Positions 23,589 through 35,749 of a DNA stretch of 64,000 bases are shown piece after piece. The DNA is from Triticum aestivum (lineage: Eukaryota > Streptophyta > Magnoliopsida > Poales > Poaceae). A program made the translations under genes and the position numbers. The stretch covers positions 313,400,209-313,464,208 of the forward strand of contig NC_057802.1 in the NCBI RefSeq assembly GCF_018294505.1. Direction: 5' to 3'. Below the pieces are notes generated by a model, which saw only the letters and a program-made list of their open reading frames with translations, was not told the origin of the DNA and searched no databases. Within the stretch, counting starts at the first letter, position 1. The number at the start of each line of letters is the position of its first letter.

Positions 23589-26500
23589 CCTGCTGCCCTC
23601 AAGGGACTCCTCCAGAGTGGTCAGCTTCAGTTTCAGATCGGCAATGGAGTCGTTGGCGGAGGAGAGCTGTTGGGTCTTGTCGGAGATGGTAGTTTGGAAC
23701 TCCGCCAAGGTATACATGGTTTTCTCTCTGTCGCTTTTAAGCTTCGAGATCTCCTTGTCGTGATTCTCCAGATCCTCCTCCAGCTTATCCACCTTCCCAG
23801 CCAGCTCGCTCTTGGCGGCCTCTACAGCTTCGGCAGCATCAACAGCTTCCTTCATCTTGCCGGCGTGGTCTAGCACCAGGCCATCAAGCGCTTTCTTGTG
23901 CTCCTGCTCTAGCCCTTGGGTCTGTTCTGCGACGAGCTTTTCAACTTCTTCGTCCTTGCCGCGGAGCTTGGCGGCAAGTGCCTCCTCGTGAGCAGCAAGG
24001 TCCTCTTCATGAGTGTTGAGTAGGACGCGACGTTCCCTCAGCTGGGCATCTTCCTTGGCGGCCTGTTGAGCGGCCTCCTCATGTGCTTTCTCAACATTGG
24101 ACTATTTCAGAAGAAGCTCGTATCAACGTTGGCCCAGCTGCTCCCGGCCGGTCCTCAGCTCTTGCCAGGCCTCATTGAACCAACTCTGTGTCTGCTCAAC
24201 ATGCTTCTGGCGATCTGCCTCTACTGCGTCGACAACTGCAGCTCTAGAGTCCAGCTTCTCCTTTCGTGTGCGATGGAGTGCCTGGAGCTTCTGGAAGTTG
24301 TCGCTCATGGCCTAGAGGAGCTGATCTTCTTTGGATCTGCTACTGCTGGCACATGGCTCGCCGACAACCTTTAGCCCGGCAGCAACGATGACTTCTTCGT
24401 TCAAAGCTTCCCCCTCGGTTGGTGCTCTGGTGCTTGCCGTCCCTAGGATGCTGACGAACAGATTGTCGCCAATCTGCAGATAACTGCTTGAGGGGTGGGC
24501 TTCTGATGTTGACGGTTGGTCCTCAACCACCGTCTCCCAGGCGACTCGGGGCTCCGGGACTGATGTAGCACCAGGCGCTCCTGCGACAGGAATGCCGTTA
24601 GTACGGTCGCCGGTCTCCTTGCCGGCCTCCCCGGTAGACCCCTTGGCGGCCTCTTCATGCGCGTCCTTGGCAGCTTCGTCAGCAGTGACCTGGGTGGCCT
24701 CGGCGGCAGCATCCTTGGCGGTCTCCACGATGATGGCGTCAACGTTCGTCTGGTCCATCAAGGGGAGATCTAAAAGCCAAGGAGGAGAAACGATATGAAA
24801 CCAAAGTTGGAGTTCGAAGCAGAAAGAAAAGAGAAAAAGATCATACTGAAAAAATGACAAGTGCCAAGAAGCAGGCGGCTTACCTGAGTCGAGCTGTCGG
24901 GGGTTGGCTCCCTTCCCGGCAACATTTGCTGCCGGTACTCATGCCTGTCGGCTCTTCCTCCACGAGGGGGGGGCTCGTCAGTGGAAGCCCTTGCCGGGGA
25001 TCCCTCCCTGAGCGGTGTGGTTGACGGAGACATCATGTCGGGGGTGGCCCTCAGTGACCCCTCCTGTTGTTGTTCTTCTCCTGCAAATCCGACAAGGTTA
25101 GTAGCAAAGATACACACCCCAACGCCCGCCAGCGGGAAATGAGTAATGGGCTCACGCTGGGGGCTGGGTTGGGGCTGCGTCGTGGGCTGGGATCCGGGTT
25201 GATCGTGATCGTCTCCGGCGCACCTGAGGTGCTTGCCAGGGGCTCGTCGCCCGTCCAGGTCTTGGCCTTTTTTGCCATCCTCCGTGCCAACGTTTCTGTG
25301 TCCCTACGGAGATAGGCCAAGACAAGGTCAAATAAGATAAGATAACCAAAACAGAGACTCAGGGGATGAAGAAAGCGGCAAGACAGTTACTCATCTTCTT
25401 CTTCTTCTGGCCTCTTCTCCCTCCTCAGGCTAAAAGAGGAGAGGTCAAAGTCGCCCTCTGCTATGATGTCTGTGCGAGGGGGTGGAGATGGAGACCTGGG
25501 CCGCTTGGCTGTGGCAGGAGCGGCAGCCTGATGTGAGCTTGCTCCAGCTGCCGGCGCCGCCACGCGAGCCGTCCCCGCTACCTTCTTTGTCGCCGCCCTC
25601 GTCTGGCGCCCGGGTTGCTGTTGAGCTCCTTGCCGCTCCACAGCCTTGCCGGCAACATCCTTGCTGGGGCCCTCTTCGTGCGAACAAGCCTATCGGACTG
25701 GCTCGCCAGAGATGGTGCGTCGAAGGACACGCTTCTTCTTTGGAGCTGGGGGCTCCTCATGCGGCTCCTCTTTAACCGTCTCTTCTGCTGTCTCTTCGGC
25801 AGAAGGGCCCCCGGCAGCTGCGCCACTGTGCTCCCCGGCAGGCCCCCTCCCCCCCACTCGGCAAAGTCCTCCTCTGCGCTGGCTTCATCTTCCATGAAGC
25901 CGACGCTGCCGGCCTCCTTGGCAAGGGCGACCTCTTCCGCCCTGCTAGCGATGCACACCACTTTTTCCTTGGTGGCGGGGCGGATGAAGCTTGTCTCTTC
26001 TTGGACGGCCTCCTCCGACAAGTTGTCGAAGGAATCCTCCACTTGCTCCGCGGATGGCTCGGTCGAAGTTTGATCAAGGCCATGGGCATTGCACGGCGGC
26101 ATCATGGCTATGATCAACGTCAGGGCGGTGTTGTTGCACAAGGGGATGACTCCCGCCGGCAACTTTGAACTTGTCGTCGACCCTGAACATCTTGTGGCAG
26201 AGGGCGGCGTGCTGCATCACCGTCAAGTTGTTGTTCAATCCAGGGCACAGCCTCATGATATCCGCTGCCTTCCAGTACTCCCAGGCCGGTCTCCCCTTGT
26301 TCTGCAGAGGGGCGATGTGGCGGCGAAGGAAATCAGCACCAACCATCTCGATTGTAAGCCCGGCAGTTTTGAGGCTCTTGATCCTGTCGATTGCGATTGT
26401 GAGCTCCTTGTCTCGAGGGTCGAGGGTGCTCCAACCGTTGCGGCGAGTCAGCTTCGTTTGCTGGGGCATGCAAAACGGCATCAGATCTTCCTCCATGATC

Positions 26501-27057
26501 TAGCACCACCAGCCCCGCCACTCATCCCACTTCTCGCGCCAGAGCACGTCGGGGTATGTCTCCTTGTTCCATGCCCTTGGAATTCAGGCGACGTAGCCGG
26601 AGATGGCCTCTCCTGGCTGGATCTAAGGAATGAAGAAGTGGCAGAAGAGGGCCGTGATGGGGACCACACCGGCAAAGTTATCGCAGAGGTGGACGAAGGT
26701 GGACATGCAAGCTACTGCATTCGGTGTGAAACCCAGGAGGTGGAACTCGAATGTGTACATGATGTCGACGAACAAATCAGAAAATGGGGGGCAAAGCCCG
26801 TTGTAGAGGTAATCAACGAAGAAGGGGAATTTATCTGGGCCTGACTCGGCGTGGGAAGCAGGGATGACGCGCGTAGCAGGATGCCCCTTCGTCGCTCTTC
26901 CCCACATGCTCAGGTACCGGTCCTTCAGCGCGTGCGCGTCGAGCATCACAGCGAAGACGACGTTCTTCTTCCGCATCTTCACCAACTCGCTCTCTGGCAC
27001 ATCTTTGACCTTGCCCGCCTTGGGCGCCTCCTTGCCCTTGCTTGACTTGGGCGCCAT
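23589..27057 (-). pseudogene. Antisense ORF of element F, N-terminal and middle part
   Basis: Begins at ATG 27057 (MAPKSSKGKEAPKAGKVK). The N-terminal domain reads FPFFVDYLYNGLCPPFSDLF, then LLGFTPNAVACMSTFVHLC, the PF04195-like type also seen in G. It continues through 26496-26074 (LTIEMVGADFLRRHIAPLQN), a proline/alanine-rich middle (26.1-25.4 kb) and a coiled coil (23876-23568: VDKLEEDLENHDKEISKLKS), then is cut by G and ends at 14002. Splice-like borders occur at 25395-25305, 25175-25082 and 24882-24771. Stops occur (for example after CHFFIP at 26623). It lies opposite to F's gag-pol and would need its own promoter in or near the 3' LTR. Confidence 0.72.
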
Positions 27058-27456
27058 AGCATCAAGGGGACGACAGGAGACCGAGGACGGCGGGAGCGTG
27101 GAGGCGGCAGATGGGAGAAGAAGCTCTGGTTTGGGCTCAGGGAAGAAGATGACGGTGGTTCCTAGATTGGAATGGGTCAGGGGTAAAAGGAGCGGCGCCT
27201 TTGCGAATTCCTCTTTTTTATGTTGAAGGCGCGGGGCTGCCTCACTACTGTTTGATCTGAAGGCATTCTCACAGGCGTGCTGCTGCTGCGACCATTCCGC
27301 GCATGCACCCCACGTCGCGCACTCAATGCGGATCATGGGGAAGCACAACAAACGAGATGATTACAGCAGTTAACCCCTCCCACGCGTGCCCGCGTAATGT
27401 TTGGGCCTAGCCCAACAACACCTCGCACTCGTGTGTGGCCCAGGCCCGGGGGCTCC
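27058..27456. other. Region between F's antisense ORF and its 3' LTR, with polypurine tract
   Basis: Would contain the leader and any promoter of the antisense ORF. It ends in GCCCAGGCCCGGGGGCTCC at 27438-27456, the polypurine tract for plus-strand priming. Confidence 0.6.
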
Positions 27457-28501
27457 TGTCGGTGCACTAAAGTTCGGGCCCTTTAGTACCCCTTACTTGT
27501 GCACAGGCACTTGCAGCCGCACCTGCGGCAAGGCTTGACGGGGGCAGCTGGAGGCAAAATACAAGACGACCAAGACGGCGTCTGAGCCAGTAATCACATA
27601 GCAGAAGACAAGCTGGGCCCCTGGCAAGATTCTTGCCGGGATGGCTCGCGAAACCCTGGCAAGATCCTTGCCGGGGTGGTTTGCGAAGCACCATCAAGAC
27701 CATCACCCTTGAGGTTGAGAGCTTTGACACCATCAACAACATGAAGACCAAGATCCAAGGGCGTCTGCATGGTGGCATGTAGATCTTTGTGAAGACCAGC
27801 AGGCAAAATTCCCAGCAAGGTTCTTGCCGAGGACGCTTGCGAGGACCCCCGGCAAGATCCTGGTCGAGGACGTTTGTGAGGCCGCGGCAAGGCTCGCGCA
27901 CAGCAAGGTTCCGCCACCCTGCCACCGCTCCAGCGTAGCAACCAGCCAGCCAGCCAGGCAAGCACCTACGTGGTGGCATGAGATCTCCGTGAAGATCCTG
28001 CCACCGCTCCAGCGCAACGGCTAGCGAGTCAGCTTGGCATTTACATGCCTTGTCATCCTGGGTGCGTTTCAAGACGGGGTGAGGCGGCGACGGGCAAGAC
28101 GGGCTCTGTTTCCGTCCCCGATAAAGTTAGGGGGCACGTAAACAACACATTTAATGCGTTTGTCCTAAGACGTCAGTGATAACCATGCCCACTGTAGCTA
28201 CTTTACACCTCCTGTGTGCCTGTACGCCGCTGTGGACGCCCCTTGGTATAAAAGGAGGCCCAAGGCGATACAGGGGGGACTATTTTGGACTTTCCGGCCC
28301 AGTTTGCATGTGTAGCAGCGAGCCAAAGCTCAAGAACACTAAATACACTACAAGCAGGACTAGGGTTTTACACTTCTCAGCGCCCGAACCTGGGTAAAAG
28401 TCCCCCCGTGTTGATCGTTAGATCTGCTCTTTGTGTACTCCTCTTTTCCTGCCAACCGTAGAAGGGATCCACGTGATCTCATAGGTGTCATTTCCCCGAC
28501 A
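27457..28501 (+). repeat. 3' LTR of element F
   Basis: Starts TGTCGG and ends CCGACA, a perfect 6-bp inverted pair. TATAAAA at 28247-28253. It carries the same polyubiquitin-like segments as the 5' LTR. Confidence 0.92.
27696..28002 (+). other. Polyubiquitin-derived segments in F's 3' LTR
   Basis: 27696-27797 reads KTITLEVESFDTINNMKTK, then IQGRLHGGM, a TAG, then IFVKT. This copy keeps VES and GGM where the 5' LTR has VLS and SGT, so it is closer to ubiquitin at these sites. The second piece (27966-28002) keeps TACGTGGTGGCATG and GTGAAGATCCTG but has a 1-bp deletion. Presence at the same place in both LTRs shows the sequence was in the element before this insertion. Confidence 0.82.
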
Positions 28502-28571
28502 TCTTTTATCTTGTTTTTTGAAAAATTCCAGTTTTGCTTCAAAGAAGCTTGGCATGAAAGCTTGTTATCCC

Positions 28572-28857
28572 GTAAGCCGGCTCTCACGTGACATAAATCC
28601 GTCATTTTAACCTTAACTAGTTAAGGGTCTTATTGAAAAGATAGACTTCTAAGAGTACGAACGGGCCACATAGCGGAGAGACTACAATAGCAGGTCAGTT
28701 TTTCCTAGCTCTTTGTAAGCCGGCTCTCACGTGACAAAAGCCGTCGTTTTAACCTTGACAAGTTCAGGGTCTTATTGAAAAGAGTAAATGTCAAGAGTTC
28801 GGCGGGTCACCCGGCGGAGTAGCAAGTTGCAAATAGCCAGGTTTAACTCAAATGTGG
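28572..28857. repeat. 143-bp direct repeat, two copies, in E's 3' spacer
   Basis: GTAAGCCGGCTCTCACGTGA starts at 28572 and again at 28715, followed both times by similar text ending near GGGTCTTATTGAAAAGA and a CGG-rich close. Diverged tandem copies. Confidence 0.85.
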
Positions 28858-28858
28858 C

Positions 28859-29072
28859 ATGGAAGCCAGATCAAGAGGGTATGAATAGTTATGCTTAGTG
28901 AGCAGGAAGCCCCCAAGTGACCAATAAGATGACTCGTAAGTCGGATCAAGAGGGTATGAATAGCTATGCTCATTGAGTAGGAAGCCCCCAAGTGACCAAT
29001 AAGATGGCTTGTAAACCGAATCAAGAGGGTATGAATAGCTATGCTCATTGAGCAGGAAGCCCCCAAGTGACC
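28859..29072. repeat. 75-bp tandem repeat, three copies, beside E's integrase
   Basis: GAAGCCCCCAAGTGACC starts at 28906, 28981 and 29056, exactly 75 bp apart. On the minus strand the unit is 25 codons and stays open, giving repeats of WSLGGFLLNEHSYSYPLD. I see no evidence that it is translated. Confidence 0.9.
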
Positions 29073-30490
29073 TTATGAACAAACAATATAAAGACTCAAA
29101 TACTTTGAAATGAAACGCCAAATTATCAGGGATACCGGCTTTATTATATGGATCATAATATATACATTGATGTAGGTATATACAGCACAAGAGCTAGTAG
29201 CTCGGGTGTAATATGGCCGAAGATGAGCAATGTTCCATGGCTGGCGGGTGTCTTCCTCCGATGTGCGTGAGTCCTTGTGGTCTCGAACGTCAATGAGGTA
29301 GTATGACCCATTGTTCAGGTTCTTGCTGACCACGAAAGGTCCTTCCCAAGGAGGGGATGACTTGTGCATATCTGTCTGATCTTGAATGAGCCGGAGCACC
29401 AGGTCGCCTTCTTGAAAGGTCCGGATCTTAACCCGGCGGCTATGATAATGACGCAGATCTTGCTGGTAGATCGCTGAACAAACCACCGCAAGGTCACGCT
29501 CCTCATCCAACATATCAAGAGCATCCTGACGTGCCTGCTCATTGAGAGTTTCAACATAAGCCGCCACTCGGGGCGAGTCATGACGGATATCGCTTGGAAG
29601 AACCACCTCTGCCCCGTAAACCATGAAGAAGGGCGTGTAACCTGTTGATCTGTTGGGGTGATGTTTATTCTCCAAAGCACTGTGGGTAACTCCTTAGTCC
29701 AACAACTTGGCGTCCTATGCAAAGGGACCATAAGCCGGGGCTTGATACCTCTCAAGATTTCTTAATTGGCCCTTTCAACTTGACCATTGGACCGGGGGTG
29801 AGCCACTGATGAAACATCAAGACGGATATGCTCTCGTTGACAGAGTTCTTTCATAGCTCCTTTAGATAGATTAGTGCCATTATCAGTTATGGTACTGTGA
29901 GGGTAACCAAAGTGGAAGACCACCTTCTAAATGAATTGAACTGCCGTTGCCACATCACACTTGCTGACCGGCTCTGCCTCAACCCACTTGGTAAATTTGT
30001 TAACGGCCACCAAGAGGTGGGTATTTTTGTCCTTGGATATCTTGAAAACTCCAACCATATCCAGCCCACAGAATGCAAACGGCCAAGTAATTGGAATCAT
30101 CCTCAATTATTGAGCCGGCACATGAGCTCGTCTAGAAAACTTCTGACAGCCGTCACACTTGCTAACCAGATCCTCTACATCAGCATGAGCCGCCAGCCAA
30201 TAAAATCCACGACGAAAAGCTTTGGCCACAAGAGATTTAGAGCCGGCGTGATGGCCACAATCTCCTTCATGAATCTCCCTTAGAATCTCACGGCCCTTTT
30301 CAGGAGAAACACAACACTGGAACACACTTGTGACACTGCATCGGTGTAACTCGCCATTGACAATAGTCATTGACTTAGACCACCGGGTTATTTGCCTGGC
30401 CAAAGTTTCATCCTCGGGTAACTCTCCCCAGGTCATATAAGCCAAATAAGGAACTATCCAGTCAGGAATAGCATGAAGAGCCACCACCAA
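29073..30490 (-). pseudogene. Integrase of element E (frameshifted)
   Basis: 30490-30107 holds the zinc-binding region HEGDCGHHAGSKSLVAKAF ... VSKCDGCQKF. The catalytic core (about 30100-29690) is spread over several frames. 29675-29073 has the C-terminal part: STGYTPFFMVYGAEVVLPSD, HYHSRRVKIRTFQEGDLVLR and PWEGPFVVSKNLNNGSYYLI. Two stops (DP-stop-A-stop-LVV, near 30490) separate it from the RNase H domain. Confidence 0.85.
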
Positions 30491-31012
30491 CTATGCCTAC
30501 GGGTCAGGAATTGCAATATCCTCCTCTGATGGTAGCTTGATTGAAGGGTTATTTAATATATCAAGAAAAATATTTGGTGGCACCGGCTTACACTGAGATC
30601 CCAGCCGGCTTAAAGCATTGGCTACCTCATTCTTTCTACGATCAACATGTTCCACTTGGTATCCTTTGGAATGACCAGCAATGCCGTCAACCGCCCGGCG
30701 ATAAGCCGCCATGATCGGGTCCTTAGAATCCCAAGTTCCTGAGACTTGCTGAGCCACCAAATCTGAGTCACCAAAACACCTGACACGGCTCAGGTTCATC
30801 TCTTTGGCCATCTGAAGACCATGGAGCAGGGCCTCATACTAAGCTGCATTGTTAGTACAAGGAAACATTAGCCTCAAAACATAGCAAAATTTGTCACCTC
30901 GCGGGGAAGTTAAAATAAGTCCAGCCCCTGAGCCTTCTAACTGCCTGGACCCATCAAAATGAATAGTCCAATATGTATTATCAGGCTTCTCCTCGGGCAT
31001 CTGCAACTCTGT
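30491..31012 (-). pseudogene. Second RNase H-like domain of element E
   Basis: Reads YWTIHFDGSRQLEGSGAG (first D), FPCTNNAA, then TAG where Glu is expected at about 30840, then YEALLHGLQMAKEMN, RCFGDSDLVAQQVSG (D) and DRRKNEVANALSRLG (final acidic block weakened). It is of the same archaeal type as in F. Confidence 0.8.
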
Positions 31013-32400
31013 CTAGTCATTGATGAAATCCACAAGAGCCTGAGACTTGATAGCTATCTGAGGTATATATTTCAAACCATGGGGTCCAAGCTCAATGGCC
31101 CACTTGGCTACTCGGCCTGTGGCTTCTCTGTTTTGAATAATATCCCCTAAAGGAGCAGAACTGACCACAGTAATGGGATGACCAAGGAAATAATGTTTCA
31201 GTTTGCGACTGGCCATGAATACCCCATAAACTAGCTTCTGCCAATGTGGGTACCTCTGCTTAGACTCAACTAAAACCTCACTGACATAATAAGCTGGCCT
31301 TTGAACCGGGTATTCCTTACCCCTTTCCTTCCTTTCCACTACAGCCGCCACACTGACGGCTCTGCTGTTAGCAGCCACATACAAGAGCAAAGGCTCCTTA
31401 TCAACAGGAGCTGCAAGAACCGGCGGCTCAGCCAACTGTTTTTTAAGCGCCTCAAACACCTCATTAGCAGCATCACTCCAGACAAAGTGGTATGTTTTCT
31501 TCATCATTTGGTACAGAGGAATAGCCTTCTCTCCCAGGCGGCTTATAAACCGGCTTAATGCCGCAGTACGACCTGCCAAACGCTGGACATCATTAATGCA
31601 TGCCATCTTAGCCAATGAAGTGATAGTCTTGATTTTCTCCGGGTTAGCTTCAATACCTCTCTCAGAAACCAAAAACCCAAGAGCTTGCCCGCAGGCACAC
31701 CAAAAACACATTTGGCTGGGTTAAGCATCATCTTGTGGACCCGGAGGTTATCAAAGGTCTCCTTCAAATCAACTAGCAAGGTCTCCTTCTTTCTAGACTT
31801 CACAACGATATCATCCACATAATCATGAACATTGCGTCCTATCTGGTTGTGAAGGCAATTCTGAACACAACACTGATAAGTCGCCTGGGCACTCTTGAGC
31901 CCAAAAGGCATAGATACATAGCAGAAAGCTCCAAAGGGCGTTATGAAAGATGTCTTCTCCTGGTCCTTAACTTCCATCTTGATCTCATGATAACCAGAAT
32001 AAGCATCCAAAAAACTCAAACGCTCATAACCCGCCATAGCATCAATGATCTGATCAATACGGGGTAGAGCAAAAGGATCAGCCGGGCAAGCCCTGTTAAG
32101 GTCTATGTAATCCACACACATACGCCAGGTGCCATTTTTCTTAAGTACCAGCACCGGATTAGCCAACCACTCAGGATGAAAAACTTCAACAATGAACCTG
32201 GCTGCCAAGAGCTGGGCACCTCTTCTCCAATGGCCTTGCGCCTGTCCTCATTAAAACGACGAAGGAATTGTTTGACCGACTTAAACTTAGGATCAGTATT
32301 GAGAGTGTGCTCAGTGAGTTCCCCCAGTACACCCGGCATGTCTGAAGGCTTCCATGCAAAGATGTCCCAGTTCTCACGGATGAACTCGATGAGCGCGCTT
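31013..32400 (-). pseudogene. pol: Reverse transcriptase/RNase H of element E (frameshifted)
   Basis: 32208-31711 carries FHPEWLANPVLVLKKNGTWR, SFLDAYSGYHEIKMEVKDQE, SMPFGLKSAQATYQ and the catalytic VDDIVVKSRKK, reading Y-V-D-D. At KLLGF (about 31690) the frame shifts. 31711-31013 continues with VSERGIEANPEKIKTI, LAGRTAALSRFISRLGEKA, YYVSEVLVESKQRYPHWQK and MASRKLKHYFLGHPITVV, ending at TAG where Trp is usual (FIND-stop-TEL). The upstream part (32339-32215) is in another frame. Confidence 0.87.
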
Positions 32401-33000
32401 TCCTATTTTGGATCCATATTGGCACTGATAGTGAATTGCTGAGATGAGTCGCCAGGAACAAAGTCAACCTGCTTGGTATCGTCTGCCGATTTAAACTTCA
32501 ACAGCAGGTCATGCTCCGTGGTTGGCTTCTTCAATGGAGTCATATCAGCCGGGTCAACATTGTATTTATAAAAATTAAGCTCCTCCGTGGCACAAGAAGA
32601 CTCAGCATAAGCAGCATCACCTTCTTCACATTCCAAGGCTATCTTCCTTTCACCATGTACTGTGATGGTCCCTTTACGACCCAGCATTTTGAGCTGCAAA
32701 TACACATAACACGGCCATGCCATAAACTTAGCATAAGTCGGCCGTCCAAACAGAGCATGATAGGGGCTTTTGATTTTAACCACTTCAAAGTTTAGTGTCT
32801 CAACCCTGTAATCATGTTCATTGCCAAAGGCTACCTCCAAGGCTATCTTACCCATTGGGTAAGCCGACTTACCAGGCACCACTCCATGAAAGACTGTAGA
32901 GGACGGCTTAAGATCTTTGTCAGTTAAATTCATCCGGCGAAAGGTGTCATAATAAAGGACATTGATACTGCAGCCTCCGTCCATACGTACCTTAGTGAAC
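32401..33000 (-). pseudogene. Aspartic protease of element E
   Basis: The open frame 32984-32403 begins right at the active site, MDGGCSINVLYYDTFRRMN (D-G-G), with ALFGRPTYAKFMAWPCYVYL closing the retropepsin fold, then a linker to RT. Upstream the frame is broken, so a joined Gag-protease cannot be read. Confidence 0.82.
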
Positions 33001-33237
33001 TTGTAACCCCCAACCTAAGGGGCTACTGCCAAAGCTAACTGGCCCGGATTGTCAACCCGGGGCGAGTGATCCTCTCGGCTCCATACAATTGGTTGCTCTG
33101 ACCATCGTAAGTATCGAGGGACCGCCGACTCAACTGTGCTCACCGCTGGTTTATGAACCTTCTGATCTCGCATGCACAAGCTTGTGGTGAAAACATGATA
33201 CTGTCCACTATTTAGCTGCTTTGGATTACTCTGTCTG

Positions 33238-35659
33238 CTATTGCTGATTGCCTTGACTGTGCTGCTGATTAAAATCACCTTGATTGCCCTGGCCCTGAAA
33301 TCCAGAGTTTGAGCCGCCGCCTCCAAAGCCAGGCCCATGAGAGCCGGATCCTGACCCGCCGTGCGGGCCGTTATTGTCATTGTGGTCTTGGTGAAAGCTT
33401 GAATTCTTATACTCCCTCATGATGTAACAATCTTTCCACATGTGAGTCGATGGCTTATCGGGACGACTATGCTTTGGGCAAGGTTGGTTCAACATCGCCT
33501 CCAAGTTAAACTTCAGCCCTCCAAACTAGGGTTGGAATTTTCCTTTACGACGGCAATCGTTGCTCTGTGCATTAGTGTTGGCCACAAAGTCTGACCCGCC
33601 ATCAGTGTGCTTGCGCTTACCATTGTTACCTTGACTCTACCCCGTCATATTGTGCTGCTGTCCCTTTCCATTGTCGCTCTTCTTTCCCTTGCTAGACTTC
33701 TCCTCATCAGACCCAGGGTCCTTAGTATTGTTAGAGTCGGCATATTTGATGAGAGCCGCCATGAGCTCTCCCATGTCATTGCAGTGACGTTTTAGCCGCC
33801 CTAATTTTTGCTTGAGAGGGGTGAAACCGCAATTCTTCTCCAGAATTAAGATAGCAGAACCGGCGTTGATGTTATCCGATGAATGGATAATAACAGAAAC
33901 CCGTCATACCCATTGATGGGCCGACTCATCCTCACGCTGGACACAAGCATATAGATCGATGATCGACAGAGGCTTCTTACATGTGTCTTTGAAATTCTAA
34001 ATAAAACGCACCTTCAACTCCACCCATGAATTAATAGAGTTAGGGGGCAATCCCTTCAACCAGGTTCGAGCCGGCCCATCTAACATCATGGTCAAATACT
34101 TAGCACACACAGCGTCATTGACATCCAACATCTCCATAGCCAACTCATAGCTCTCAATCCAAGCCTCAGGAGGTTGATCAGCTGTATTTGGCCACCTTTC
34201 AAGGACCCTTGAAATCTTTAGGAAACCACTCATTGCGAAGAGCCGGTGCTAGGCACGGTACCCCCACCGTCCTAGAAGTCATCCCAGCTTCTACAGTGTT
34301 GAAGGGTTACGCTGGAGCTTTTGTTGAGCTACTAACTGAGCCACCAGCTCCACCTCTTGACGAGCCCTGGCCTAATCCACCAAATCCTGGACGTTGTTAT
34401 CATCACACGGCGGGTTATGCCCACGGGGCGGGTCACGGCGCCACTCGCTGCTGGAAACCGTCAACGACTCAATGCGCCGGCTATATCTTCGACTCTGATA
34501 AGGAGTTGAATGAATTCCCTCACGGCTGTATGAGTTACCGCTGTCTGAGCTACCGCTGTCTGAAGAAGCTCCACAGCCTTCCGTGCTTCGACCGCCGCGA
34601 GAGACTCGCCTTCTACTGGGAGAGCCGCCAGCTGCGAAGCCGCGACAATCATGTTATCCAAGGGGTTGGAAAAATGACCCGGCGGTGTTGACACCTGCTG
34701 AGGCAGGTTTAGATTCAAACGAGGCGGATCTGTAACAAGCAGTTGAGCCATTGTCCTGGCCACGGGTGCCTCGGCAGCCCAGGTCATGCCAGGCGGGTTG
34801 CTCGTTCCCGCCCCAGGCGTATTGAAGAGATTTCTTGCCTCAAACTCCGGAGGTAGCCGGCTCTGGTGCCTTCTTCGCATAACGGCGTTTGAAGCGTTCT
34901 GGTCGAGATTGAACCGGAAAGTTTCCGCTTGGATTCTTTGGGACTTAGCTTCCAATGCGGCTCGCTCTGTTGCCATCCTAGCATTCTCAGTGTTAAGTTC
35001 CTCCTTAGCCTGAGCTATCTCGTCCCGTAGCTTCGCAACTTCCACTTTATGTTGCGCTTGAGTTGCCGGGGTTACCTCCGCGGCTAACAGATTCGCCAGA
35101 GCCTCCAGGAGCTCAGATAAGACCTGAGCCGATGGGTGTGCAGAGCCACTCGCCCCAGCCATCGCAGCAGCCGTTGAACTCGAGGTCATAGCCGCAACGT
35201 TTGATGAGTTCAATATCTATTGCGTGCCAGCCATGAAAATAGCAGCCCTGCTCGGCGGATCATAGGAGTCTGGAATACTGTCACCATCGGAACAAACCCC
35301 AAGCCCGCCATCTTGCAGTTGATAGATCGATTTGGTTTCGCTGGTTGAGGACTCATTACCAGAGTAGATGGTTGTCTCTCCACCTGACATTGAACCTTCC
35401 TCAAGATCCGCCCCATGAACAAAACCAACGAAGGCAGGCTTCCTGGCGGGTTGGATCTTGGCGGGTCGCGCATGCTGAGCCATCTCGATCGTGTTGGTGC
35501 AGAAGTCCGGCTCAGGCTCCGCCTCTCCAATTGCCGATGAAGACATGAATTCCGCCAAAGAGGGACCCGGTACCCATACTCGATTGAGTCAGCCTCAGGA
35601 CCCCAGCTAGCGTTGTTGATGTAGAGCTTGCCACTCCGACTCTTGGTCATCCGGCCCAT
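33238..35659 (-). pseudogene. gag: gag of element E (broken)
   Basis: It starts at ATG 35659 (MGRMTKSRSGKLYINNASWG). A 1-nt frameshift near 35565 moves it to the frame starting AEFMSSSAIGEAEPEPDF; a TAG at 35217-35219 then interrupts it. The same frame continues 35213-34461 with a long helical region (VAKLRDEIAQAKEELNTENA). The core is at 34233-33997 (WIESYELAMEMLDVNDAV, LDGPARTWLKGLPPNSINSW), ending in TAG where Gln is expected (RFI-stop-NFKDTC). A zinc-knuckle-like CPKHSRPDKPSTHMWKDC and a glycine-rich tail lie at 33504-33238. Confidence 0.83.
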
Positions 35660-35717
35660 GGCTTATCCCTTGATCCTTGAGAAGCTGCCCTTCAAGAACT
35701 CGAAACCACCGTGCGCT

Positions 35718-35737
35718 GGCCCCACGGTGGGCGCCAA
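35718..35737 (-). other. Primer binding site of element E
   Basis: On the minus strand TGGCGCCCACCGTGGGGCCA lies a few bases after the LTR end. Confidence 0.8.
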
Positions 35738-35749
35738 TTCTCATAGATT

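Larger units (their letters stand above)
5710..28501 (+). mobile_element. Element F: Tat-lineage Gypsy retrotransposon carrying polyubiquitin-like LTR segments
   Basis: LTRs at 5710-6755 (1046 bp, starting TGCCAG where the other copy has TGTCGG) and 27457-28501 (1045 bp, TGTCGG...CCGACA). A primer site follows the left LTR and a purine-rich tract (GCCCGGGGGCTCC) precedes the right one. Inside, plus strand: gag, protease, RT, RNase H, integrase (6.8-13.2 kb); minus strand: a long antisense ORF (27.06-14.0 kb) interrupted by element G. Without G it is about 13.7 kb. The LTRs differ visibly more than those of G, consistent with F being older than the element inside it. The 5 bp outside the two ends do not match (AGTTC and TCTTT). 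Confidence 0.88.

Noticed and set aside
25482..27226. Plus-strand ORFs up to 251 codons
   Set aside because: Shadows of F's antisense ORF on the minus strand, which has the coherent domain.
28843..29190. 115-codon minus ORF with 25-residue repeats as a real repeat protein
   Set aside because: Product of a 75-bp tandem repeat in a retrotransposon spacer; frame is open only because 75 is a multiple of three.
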